The notes under the pieces are model-generated. The model made no database searches. It was given only the letters and a program-made list of their open reading frames with translations, and was not told the origin of the DNA. From positions 2,914,001 to 2,978,000 of the forward strand of contig NZ_JACCFV010000001.1 of assembly GCF_013410545.1 (NCBI RefSeq): DNA of 64,000 nucleotides. Reading direction: 5' to 3'. A program made the position numbers and the translations under genes. Shown piece by piece: positions 17,540 through 24,819 of this stretch (its first letter is position 1; the number at the start of each line of letters is the position of its first letter). The DNA comes from Pseudoclavibacter chungangensis. GTDB lineage: Bacteria > Actinomycetota > Actinomycetes > Actinomycetales > Microbacteriaceae.

Positions 17540-18055
17540 AACGGCAGCACGCTCGACCACGAAGGCGCCCGACGGCACGCATCCGCGTCGGCCCCCGGAC
17601 GCGCGGTCGCGTCCGGGGCCGGTGCGGCAGTGCCGTCGGGCTCGTGATCGTTCATACCCGCACCCCATCACCGCCCTCGGACAATCCGACCCGGCCCAGG
17701 AACCGGGTCGGAATCGAGAACGGTGACACCGTCGAACCGGGCAGGGGCGACCGCGAGAGCCCGCGACAGCGCGCGTCACCACCGGCCGCGAGACGCGCAG
17801 CCTCGTCACAGGCCGGTGCGGCAGCGGTGCCGTCGGGCTCGTGATCGTTCATACCCGCACCCCATCACCACCCACGGACAATCCGACCGGGCCCGAGAAC
17901 GCGAATGACCATGTCGTCGGGGCCTCCACCGAACGTCGACACCCTCGACTGCGAACCGCGCGACGGCGCGACGGCGCGACGGCGCGCATCACCGCCGTCC
18001 GCCTGATGCACCCGACCTGCGGGGCCTGGGCGGCGATGTCGTCGGGCTCGTGCTC
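17540..18055 (-). repeat. 197-bp repeat array carrying HNH gene 5' ends (part 2, beyond the IS)
   Basis: The marker GATCGTTCAT returns at 17646 and 17843 (again 197 apart); a decayed copy is visible near 18033-18090 (CGTCGGGCTCGTGCTCGTTC). The unit interrupted by the IS is shortened. A run of four CGCGACGG units sits at about 17950-17985. The array is therefore at least six units long plus remnants. Confidence 0.85.
17652..17852 (-). CDS. Mini-ORF of repeat unit, copy beyond the IS
   Basis: 66 residues starting MNDHEPDGTAAAPACDEAA and ending GGDGVRV, with its stop overlapping the next start at 17655. The copy opened at 17655 runs into the IS end. Coding status uncertain. Confidence 0.25.
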   Translation of the reverse strand: MNDHEPDGTAAAPACDEAARLAAGGDARCRGLSRSPLPGSTVSPFSIPTRFLGRVGLSEGGDGVRV

Positions 18056-18479
18056 GTTCGTCGTCTCACTCGAGGTCCCCCACGGACGATCCGATCGGTC
18101 GCGGTACACGACCCGAAGCCGGAAGCGACGCCACCGGACCGGAGCGGCCCATCGGAACCGGAACGGCTCGCCACCACTCGCCGGTCTCACTCCCCGCGCA
18201 CCGCCGCCACGCCATCGCGCACCGCACCAAGCCCCGTGCACCGCACACACACAACCGCGCACCCGCAGTCGCTCAGTCACTCGGTCACTCGGTCACTCGG
18301 TCGCGCACCCTCGCACCGACTCCCCCAGCGCACCGCGACACCTGAACCGCCATACACCGGAGATGCCACACGCTGCGACCCACGAACCACCTGACCCGGT
18401 TCCGTCGCCGGGCCCCGTCATTCGCTGGTCGGTCCCGATGTGCGACCGGTGCGCGATGCCACACGCCGTCGAGGTCCCG
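18056..18479. other. Gene-free stretch with decayed repeats
   Basis: About 420 bases. A short tandem of TCACTCGG (about 18267-18300, four copies) is the only clear structure; chance frames are rich in Arg, His and Pro and look non-coding. Confidence 0.4.
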
Positions 18480-18485
18480 TAGCCT
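18480..18485 (+). promoter_or_regulatory. -10 box of leaderless promoter for the membrane protein at 18493
   Basis: TAGCCT ends 7 bases before the ATG at 18493, a leaderless arrangement as seen at other genes of this window. Confidence 0.45.
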
Positions 18486-18492
18486 CGTGGCG

Positions 18493-18906
18493 ATGTCGAT
18501 GCACCATCCGCACATGCCGCCCGCTCCCGTCCCGGATCGCCCGGTCCCGCTGGTGCCGCCAGCATCCGACGGCCGCGATGTGGTGAGGGCGGTGTTCATC
18601 ACGCTGGGCGTGCTCCTGACACCCCTCGCGCTGCTCCCCGGCGTCGCGGTGCTCGTCTGGGGCCTCATGCTGCAGATGTCGCCGATCCTCCTGCTCCTCC
18701 TCGCGGGCGGCGGCGACATCGAGGGCAACACGCCCTACGTCGAGTCCGTTCAGGCGGGCGCCCCCGCAACGTTCGAGCTCGGATGGATCATCCTGCTCGT
18801 CGGTCTCGGAATCGCAGCGATCTACTGGGCCGTCGTCTTCGTGACGCTCCTCCGACCCGCGCGTCGCCGTCGGACCGGACCGCGATCCCTTGACCCGAGT
18901 CGATAG
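18493..18906 (+). CDS. Small two-helix membrane protein, unknown function
   Basis: 137 residues. A His/Pro-rich N-terminus (about 30 residues) precedes a long hydrophobic segment (about 35-75, possibly two passes) and a second one (about 97-120), ending in a basic tail RPARRRRTG. No family recognised. The ATG at 18493 fits a TAGCCT box 7 bases upstream; a GTG at 18487 is the alternative. Followed by a second protein of similar design only 5 bases later, so the pair is likely one unit and may be a duplication. Confidence 0.65.
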   Translation: MSMHHPHMPPAPVPDRPVPLVPPASDGRDVVRAVFITLGVLLTPLALLPGVAVLVWGLMLQMSPILLLLLAGGGDIEGNTPYVESVQAGAPATFELGWIILLVGLGIAAIYWAVVFVTLLRPARRRRTGPRSLDPSR

Positions 18907-18911
18907 GCGCC

Positions 18912-19307
18912 ATGCATTCCCCCACACTCACCCACTCGCTGCCACTCGTCCCCCGACGCCCCTGGTGGACGCGCGCGTGGTGGCTCCTCGCGCTGATGCC
19001 CGGCGCTCTGACCCTTGCCTGCGGCCTGTTCGTTCTCGCAACCCCCTGGGGCCTGTTCCTCCTCGGCGGCGGCGGCTCGGTCGACGCGTTCTACGAGTTC
19101 GCGAACCCGGTGTGGGCGACCGGCCGCACGGTCACCGCGATCGGCGCGATCCTGCTCGCCCCCGGTGTCGCGCTCACCATCACCACGGTCGTCCGGCGGC
19201 GACGCGCGGCCCGCGACATCCCGCCGTCCGCGCTCACCCTGCCGCACGCCGGGGCCCCAGCGAACGAGGCGGACGGGTCGAGCGCCACCGCGACCCCGAC
19301 GAACTGA
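18912..19307 (+). CDS. Small two-helix membrane protein, unknown function
   Basis: 131 residues: Trp-rich start (RPWWTRAWWLL), two hydrophobic helices (about 20-50 and 72-92) separated by a Gly/acidic loop, and a basic then Ala/Thr-rich tail. The order helix, GGG-rich loop with an acidic patch, helix, basic tail matches the preceding gene, so they are probably distant paralogs. Function unknown. Confidence 0.65.
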   Translation: MHSPTLTHSLPLVPRRPWWTRAWWLLALMPGALTLACGLFVLATPWGLFLLGGGGSVDAFYEFANPVWATGRTVTAIGAILLAPGVALTITTVVRRRRAARDIPPSALTLPHAGAPANEADGSSATATPTN

Positions 19308-19318
19308 ACGTCTCCCCA

Positions 19319-19550
19319 GCGCACCGACCGCTCCCCCGACGCACCGACCGCCGCCCCACGCGCTGACCGTCGCCCGCCCCACCGACCGACACACCGACCG
19401 ACGACGAGACGCACTGACCGCCGCCCCCACGCGCTGACCGTCGCTCAACGCACCGACCGCCGCCCCGACACACAGCCCGGCGACGCGACGAACCGACCGC
19501 CGCCCCACAGGCTGTCCGTCGCCCAACGCACCGACCGCCGACCCGATCGG
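19319..19550. repeat. Degenerate repeat of CGCACCGACCGCCGCCCC-type units
   Basis: Roughly eight variants of CGCACCGACCGCCGCCCCAC alternating with CGCTGACCGTCGCC. The stretch 19308-19754 has no supported gene; frames on the minus strand translate only the repeat. Confidence 0.7.
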
Positions 19551-19754
19551 CTCGTCGAACGACGGGTACCGACCGCCCGGCCGTGACCGCGACCGGCCTC
19601 GGCCCGCGCGGCGTGCGACACCCCATCGTGGGACCGACCGCCCCAGCGGCCGCGGAACTCGTCGGGACGCCGTCCGCGGACACGTTCGGGACGCGCCCTC
19701 GTGTCGCACCGTGCTCGCCACACGAGGCCCACCGAGGCCCCTCGTTCGAGTGGC

Positions 19755-20510
19755 TCAGCGGTGACCAAAGCGACTGCGTGCGATGAGCACGACGACCGCC
19801 CCCAGGACGAACACGAGCGCCGCGACTCCCGCGACGATCGCGAACTCCCCCGCACCCGTCGCCGCGAGTTCGGAACTCGGCTTCGGCGACGCCGACGTCG
19901 TCGCGCCGGGCACGGGCTCGACGGTGAAGTTCACCTGGACACTGACGACCTCGCGCGACTCACCGATCGAACGCGACTCGTCGTCGCTCGAGGTCGGCGA
20001 CGTGCTCGGTGACGCGCTCTCCTCGACCGGGTGGCTCGGGGCCGGCGACGGGTCGTCGGACGGGGCCGTCTCGCCCGGTCCGCCCGCGCGCTCCTGCGAG
20101 AGCGTCAGCGTGTAGTCACCGACCGGGAACTGCGCATCGGGCCGGGGCGTTCCGCTCGCGTCCGGCGCGACGATCTCGATGCTCCGAACGAATCCACCGT
20201 CGGCGTCGGGAAGCACCTCGTCGACGAGTTCGGCCGGCCCCGAGATGTGCACCGAAACGGGCACGTCGGGCGCCCACCCCGAGGTGGAGAACACGAGTCC
20301 CGCATTCGCGGGGATGACCGACGAGTCGAGCGTCACGGTGGGCGCCGCATCGGATTCGGCGGACGCCGCCACGATCTGCGCGGAGTGCTCGCGCGACGCC
20401 GCAGAAGCCGGTGCCGCGGCCGCGCCGGAGGCGCCGAGCAGTATCGCTGCGGCTGCGACGACGGCGGCGGTGCGGCCCCGGAGGCCCGCCCACCCGAAAA
20501 CGGTGGACAT
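19755..20510 (-). CDS. LAxTG-anchored small surface protein
   Basis: 251 residues. A signal peptide (about 1-35, ending near AASA) leads to an extracellular beta-rich domain of about 110 residues (VTLDSSVIPANAGLVFSTSG), a Ser/Pro/Glu-rich stalk, then the sorting signal LAATG, a hydrophobic helix and a basic tail ARSRFGHR. Sortases cut such signals between Thr and Gly to attach the protein to the wall. ATG 20510 has GGAGA 7 bases upstream. Related in plan to the three proteins at 22.9-26.1 kb, though less alike in its tail. Confidence 0.8.
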   Translation of the reverse strand: MSTVFGWAGLRGRTAAVVAAAAILLGASGAAAAPASAASREHSAQIVAASAESDAAPTVTLDSSVIPANAGLVFSTSGWAPDVPVSVHISGPAELVDEVLPDADGGFVRSIEIVAPDASGTPRPDAQFPVGDYTLTLSQERAGGPGETAPSDDPSPAPSHPVEESASPSTSPTSSDDESRSIGESREVVSVQVNFTVEPVPGATTSASPKPSSELAATGAGEFAIVAGVAALVFVLGAVVVLIARSRFGHR

Positions 20511-20605
20511 GAACCAATTCTCCGCTACTTCGCAGCGGGAAGCCAGGATTCCGGGCGCGCCGTCCCCGGATCGCTCGCCACGACTTTCGTGGGCAGCCGT
20601 CGACC

Positions 20606-20785
20606 GGGAACCGCCGCCCGGCAGCCCGCAGCCCTCAACCGGCACCCGCCGCCGGACAGCCCGCAGCCGCCGCCCGGCAGCCCTCAACCGCCGCCCGACA
20701 GTCCACGACCAGCGCCCGTCGGCCCGGCAGCAGACAGCCATCAACCCTCAGCCATCAACCGTCGGCCGTCAGCCGTCAGCCGTCG
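20606..20785. repeat. Degenerate Pro/Ala-codon-like repeats upstream of the surface protein
   Basis: Imperfect copies of CCGCCGCCCGGCAGCCC, TCAACCG and, near the end, GCCGTCAGCCGTCAGCCGTC. The 280-base gap 20511-20792 contains no gene; the repeats sit between the surface protein promoter and the encapsulin stop. Confidence 0.65.
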
Positions 20786-20792
20786 TCGTCGG

Positions 20793-21593
20793 TCAGCGGA
20801 TCGCGACCGCCGCCTCGGGCGTCGCGACACGGAACGTGAACGACTCGATGAGGTACAGGTGCACGGTGTCGGCCGTGTGGGAGTCGTATCCGAGTGACAG
20901 GTCGCGGCCCGACTCGAACAGGAAGTCGCCGCCGCGCTGGCTCAGCACGACCGCGCCCTGGACGCCGGGCGCCCACACGATGTCGCCGCCGAGGATGTTC
21001 CTGAGATGCGAGAGCATCTGCGAGCCACCCTCGTCGCTGCCGCCCAGCACCTCGCTCCAGGTCGGCGAATCGACGGCGAGCGCGTACGGGCCGTCGATCC
21101 CGGCACGCGCGAGCTCGTCCACGGCGCGGGCCACGTAGTGCGCGAGCCGCCGACTGTTGTCGTCACGCGTGATCGTCGCGTTCGTCGACCCCGTTCCGAC
21201 GCCGCGGAACTCGACCGCGTCCCAGCCCATGAGGACGGCCGCGTTCTCGGCGGTCGCGATGCGCGCGGCCGCCTCGTCCAGGGCGGACAGGTCGGTGTCG
21301 ACCGCGCCGCGCGCGATGTCGTCGATCTCCTCGCGCGAGAGCGTGAAGTCGGCCCGGAGCTCCGCCATCGGGAGCACGCGACGACGGCGGGCGAACACGC
21401 CGTCCTGTGGTGCGTCGATGCGATCACCGACGCGTCCGAGGTTCGTCGACGACGCCTGCCAACCGAGCGGACCGGAGAAGTCGACCACCTTGCGCGCGCC
21501 GAGCGCGCGCGACAACCGCGTCTTCGCCTCGTCATCGAGTTGCGCCCACCCCTCGTCCGAGATCGGTGCGAGTTCGCGGTAGAGGGAATCCAT
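20793..21593 (-). CDS. Encapsulin shell protein, family 1 (linocin M18 type)
   Basis: 266 residues, normal length. It matches the HK97-fold family 1 pattern: MDSLYRELAPISDEGWAQLD at the start, FSGPLGWQASSTNLGR, and the C-terminal LSLGYDSHTADTVHLYLIESF. Subunits self-assemble into a closed protein nanocompartment in the cytoplasm that holds enzyme cargo. Its ATG shares one base with the stop of the peroxidase gene upstream (TGATG), so shell and cargo are translationally coupled. Confidence 0.95.
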   Translation of the reverse strand: MDSLYRELAPISDEGWAQLDDEAKTRLSRALGARKVVDFSGPLGWQASSTNLGRVGDRIDAPQDGVFARRRRVLPMAELRADFTLSREEIDDIARGAVDTDLSALDEAAARIATAENAAVLMGWDAVEFRGVGTGSTNATITRDDNSRRLAHYVARAVDELARAGIDGPYALAVDSPTWSEVLGGSDEGGSQMLSHLRNILGGDIVWAPGVQGAVVLSQRGGDFLFESGRDLSLGYDSHTADTVHLYLIESFTFRVATPEAAVAIR

Positions 21594-22699
21594 CAGCTGT
21601 TCCTTTCGGTGGGGGTCGATCGCAGTGCGCCGAGGCCGAGCGAACCGTCGCTCGGCGCGGCAGGGGTGGCGACGGGCTCGTCGCCCGAGACGGGTGGGGA
21701 GGATTCCGTTCCGGTAGTGTCCGGCACGGCGTCGTCGTCCGCGAGCGAATCGAGGAACGACGCCGACGGGACGAAGAACACGCTTCCGGTCACCGCGGTC
21801 GAGAAGTCGAGGATGCGATCGTGCTTCCCCGGCGGATCACCGATGAACATGCGTTCGAGCATCTGCTCGACGACCCACAGGCGCCGCGAATACGCGATGA
21901 AGTAGGTGCCGAACTCCCCCGCCCCGGGGCGCCCGAAGGGCATGTTGTCGCGCAGCACGTCGAGCTCGGTGCCGTCGGCGTCCACGATCGTCGTGAGCGT
22001 CTTGTGGGACTTCTGCGCGTCCCCCGTGGCGTCGTCGAGCTCGATGTTGTCGGGCTTCGTGCGCCCGATGATCGCCTCCTGCATCTCGGTCGGGAGGGCC
22101 TGCCACTGGTCGAGCGGATGCAGGTACTTCTGCACGACCAGGTAGCTGCCGCCCGCGAACGCCGGATCCTCGGCACCGACGATCGTGGCCTCCGGCAGTT
22201 CCGCGCCGACGGGGTTGGCGGTTCCGTCGACGAATCCGAGCAGGTCGCGCGCATCGAAGTAGCGGAACCCGACCGTCTCGTCCTCGACGTGCACCGCGCC
22301 GTCGAGCGCGGCGAGGATGATCCGCTCCAGCTCGAACACGTAGTCGGGCCGGTCCGCGCGGATGTGGAAGAACAGATCACCCGGCGTCGAGACGGCCGTG
22401 TGCACCTGTCCCTCGACGACCCGGAACGGGTGCAGTTCGGCGGGTGCCGGGCCTCGCACGAGTGCCGGCCAGATCCGGGCGCCGATCCCGACCGTGCACG
22501 ACACCGAGCGGGTCAGGTCCCGCAGGGCGACGTCCTTCACGAGGTCGCCGATGCCCGCGACGGTGGCGCGGGCCGTGTCGACGGAGGACGCGTCGTCGTG
22601 CACGGTGAGCACGAGGAACACGCTCGATCGCGTGAGCGGGTAGTCGACGGCCTGGGGCTCCGTCTGAGGTTGTGATCTGGCCGAGTCACCGAGCGTCAT
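21593..22699 (-). CDS. Dye-decolorizing peroxidase, encapsulin cargo
   Basis: 368 residues. The heme peroxidase core shows the DyP signature GFVDGTANP with catalytic Asp, a likely proximal His in AQKSHKTLTTI and the basic distal region MPFGRPGAGEFGTYF. After the domain (about residue 310) comes an acidic, Pro/Ser-rich linker and DGSLGLGALR, matching the targeting peptide by which encapsulin cargo docks inside the shell (Brevibacterium linens DyP has DGSLGIGSLK). It ends STPTERNS, a tail of 8 residues beyond the peptide. ATG 22699 follows GGGAGG by four bases. Confidence 0.94.
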   Translation of the reverse strand: MTLGDSARSQPQTEPQAVDYPLTRSSVFLVLTVHDDASSVDTARATVAGIGDLVKDVALRDLTRSVSCTVGIGARIWPALVRGPAPAELHPFRVVEGQVHTAVSTPGDLFFHIRADRPDYVFELERIILAALDGAVHVEDETVGFRYFDARDLLGFVDGTANPVGAELPEATIVGAEDPAFAGGSYLVVQKYLHPLDQWQALPTEMQEAIIGRTKPDNIELDDATGDAQKSHKTLTTIVDADGTELDVLRDNMPFGRPGAGEFGTYFIAYSRRLWVVEQMLERMFIGDPPGKHDRILDFSTAVTGSVFFVPSASFLDSLADDDAVPDTTGTESSPPVSGDEPVATPAAPSDGSLGLGALRSTPTERNS

Positions 22700-22793
22700 C
22701 GAGCCTCCCGTCCATCGGCTCCCGTCGTCCTCCGTGCATCCGCGGCCTCCCGCACTCCTGCTCGCTCGGGGCGATGACCCCGGCAACGGCACC

Positions 22794-22799
22794 AGCGTA
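22794..22799 (-). promoter_or_regulatory. Candidate -10 box for the DyP-encapsulin operon
   Basis: TACGCT on the minus strand, about 95 bases before the peroxidase start, leaving a short leader with a good ribosome site. No strong -35. Confidence 0.35.
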
Positions 22800-22862
22800 G
22801 CCCCGTCGCCTGCGTCGGAACCCGGCGTGTGTCGCACCGCCACCGGATGCGGAGAACGCGAC

Positions 22863-22893
22863 GACGGGTCGCGCTCGGTGAGCGCGACCCGTC
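22863..22893 (-). terminator. Hairpin terminator after surface protein gene
   Basis: 14-bp perfect stem (GACGGGTCGCGCTC with its complement) and a 3-base loop, 18 bases past the stop of the gene ending at 22912. T-run is clearer on the plus side. Confidence 0.6.
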
Positions 22894-22911
22894 TTTCGGT
22901 GTCGGGGTCGA

Positions 22912-23640
22912 CTACGCCTTGCGGGCGACCATGCGGCGGCCGATGAGCGCTGCGGCGCCGGCACCCGCGACGAGCAGGCCGAGGCCCGCGATGCCGAAGA
23001 CGTCGTCGGCACCCGTCTCTGCGAGCTGGCGCGGCGTCGCGGCGGTGCCGGTCGTGCCGACGGCTCCGCCACCGACGGTGAACGTCGCCGACGCGCTCAC
23101 GAGCTCGTTGTCGCCGCCGTCATTGGAGTTGGGGTCCTCGGTCGGTGTCGACGACGCCGTGGTGGTCGTTTCGGGCGTGGTCGTCTCGGGCGTCGACGTT
23201 TCCGTCGTGGGCTCGTCGGTGGCGTCAGGCTGATCCTGCGTCACGGTGAGCGTGTACGAGCCGTTGGGCCACGTTCCCGCGTTGCCGGTCTCGTTGCCGT
23301 TCTGGTCGGTCTCGACGATGACGACCTCGCCGGTCGCGGCGCCGTTCTCGTCCGTCTTGGCCTCGAAGGTACCGCCGAGCGGGCCCTCGACGAGGACCAC
23401 GACGGTCGAGTTCGGGAGCCAGCCGGTAGCCACGTAGACGACGGTGTCGGACGGCGCGTAGTCGGACTTGTCGGTGACGACCGCGGGGGCGGCGGTCGAG
23501 GCGGTCGACGTGGCAGGGGTCTCCGACGTCTCGGCGAAGGCCGGGCCGGCCGTGAGTGCGAAGCCGCCGGCGACGACGCCGAAGGCGAGGGCGAGCGCAC
23601 CGATGTGCTTGGTGCTGCGGAATGCATTGCGGGGGGTCAT
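22912..23640 (-). CDS. LAETG-anchored small surface protein, paralog 1
   Basis: 242 residues from ATG 23640 (GTG 23661 is an alternative; neither has a clear ribosome site). Signal peptide about 1-36 ending AFA, one beta-rich domain (DKSDYAPSDTVVYVATGWLP... to YTLTVTQDQ), a Thr/Glu/Pro-rich stalk, LAETG, hydrophobic helix and tail RRMVARKA. The block after LAETG (ADDVFGIAGLGLLVAGAG) is the same as in the next gene and almost the same in the one after. Probably a wall-anchored surface or stalk protein; ligand unknown. Confidence 0.85.
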   Translation of the reverse strand: MTPRNAFRSTKHIGALALAFGVVAGGFALTAGPAFAETSETPATSTASTAAPAVVTDKSDYAPSDTVVYVATGWLPNSTVVVLVEGPLGGTFEAKTDENGAATGEVVIVETDQNGNETGNAGTWPNGSYTLTVTQDQPDATDEPTTETSTPETTTPETTTTASSTPTEDPNSNDGGDNELVSASATFTVGGGAVGTTGTAATPRQLAETGADDVFGIAGLGLLVAGAGAAALIGRRMVARKA

Positions 23641-23742
23641 GGGCACATCGTGCCGGAACACTCATTGCTTGTCCAGCGAACTTTCAGAAACAGAATGAAA
23701 CACCCCTCGGCCCACGCGGCCGGAGCGCACCGGTGGAACGCG

Positions 23743-23778
23743 GAACGGGGCCGTGCTCGTTCGAGCACGGCCCCGTTC
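23743..23778 (-). terminator. Hairpin terminator after surface protein paralog 2
   Basis: 16-bp stem GAACGGGGCCGTGCTC with its complement, loop GTTC, 14 bases past the stop at 23792. Confidence 0.7.
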
Positions 23779-23791
23779 GGACGCGTGGGTG

Positions 23792-24565
23792 TTACGCCTT
23801 CTTCGCGATGAGGCGACGGCCGATGAGCGCCGCAGCACCCGCACCGGCGACGAGCAGGCCGAGGCCCGCGATGCCGAAGACGTCGTCCGCACCGGTCTCG
23901 GCGAGCTGACGCGGGGTCTGGCTCGGAGCCGGCGTGCTCGGCGCCGCGGCGGCGTCACCGACGGTGAACGTCGTCGTCGCGCTCACGAGCTCGTTGCTCG
24001 TGCCCTCGTCGCCACCGGGCGTCTCCTCGTCGGGCTGCTCCTGCGTGGCCGTCACGGTGTAGCTGCCCTCGGGCCAGACACCGCTGCCGCCGGTCTCGTT
24101 GCCGTCCTGGTCGACCTCGACGACGACGATCTGGTCCGCGATCGTGCCGTCCTCGGCGGGGATCACCTCGAGGGTGCCCGAGAGGGGGCCCTCGACGAGG
24201 ATCGTAACCTTCTCGCCGGGGAGCCAGCCGGTGCCGGCGTAGAGCACCGTGTCGGTCGGCGCGTAGTTGGCCTTGTCGGTGGAGATCGTCGCCTCGACCG
24301 GAGCCTCCGACGTCGTGGGCGTGGAGGCGGCCGGGTCGCTCGAGGTGGGCGTCGAGGCGGCCGGGTCGTCGCTCGAGCTGGGCGTCGAGGCAGCCGGGTC
24401 GCTCGAGCTGGGCGTCGAGGCGGCCGGGTCGGTCGGCACGGTCGTGTCGGCGAACGCGGGGGCGGCAGTCAGCGCGAACGCGCCCGAGACGACACCGAAG
24501 GCGAGAGCGAGGGCGCCGATGCGGGCGCCGGGACGGAAGCTGTGCTGAGAAGTCATAGTCAACAT
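23792..24565 (-). CDS. LAETG-anchored small surface protein, paralog 2
   Basis: 257 residues. Signal peptide ending APAFA, four tandem units of about 11 residues (DPAASTPSSS-type, bases about 24325-24430), a beta-rich domain beginning ISTDKANYAPTDTVLYAGTG homologous to that of paralog 1, acidic stalk, LAETG, helix and tail RRLIAKKA. ATG codons at 24565 and 24556 are both possible; no clear ribosome site for either. Adjacent, same-strand paralog of the gene at 22912, evidently by duplication. Confidence 0.85.
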   Translation of the reverse strand: MLTMTSQHSFRPGARIGALALAFGVVSGAFALTAAPAFADTTVPTDPAASTPSSSDPAASTPSSSDDPAASTPTSSDPAASTPTTSEAPVEATISTDKANYAPTDTVLYAGTGWLPGEKVTILVEGPLSGTLEVIPAEDGTIADQIVVVEVDQDGNETGGSGVWPEGSYTVTATQEQPDEETPGGDEGTSNELVSATTTFTVGDAAAAPSTPAPSQTPRQLAETGADDVFGIAGLGLLVAGAGAAALIGRRLIAKKA

Positions 24566-24819
24566 GCTGAACGAAAGCTGACAAAAAGTCCACCCCGCCC
24601 GAAGGCGCGTTCATGCGCATCACTCGGGCGGACCCGAGCTCACCTCATCGGTGGGCACGACGTCATCCTCCAGGATGAGACTCCTGTCGTGATGCGCCGG
24701 GCGGGCCGTCCCGAACCGGGATGGCCGGGGCTCAGCACCCGCGACGCCCGGTGAGGGGAGCCCCGGGAACCGGGACCCCCCTCGTGAACATGACGGCGCG
24801 TGTCGTCGGCGGGCTCAGC

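Noticed and set aside
15690-18050. CRISPR array
   Set aside because: Units are 197 bp, continuous and nearly identical, without alternating short repeats and unique spacers; no cas genes.
17841-18482. Plus-strand frame of about 210 codons beyond the repeat array
   Set aside because: Composition is Arg/His/Pro-rich with no domain, and the frame begins inside the repeat; treated as chance.
18822-19721. Minus-strand frame of about 300 codons over the repeats
   Set aside because: It mainly translates the CGACCG-type repeat; no domain.
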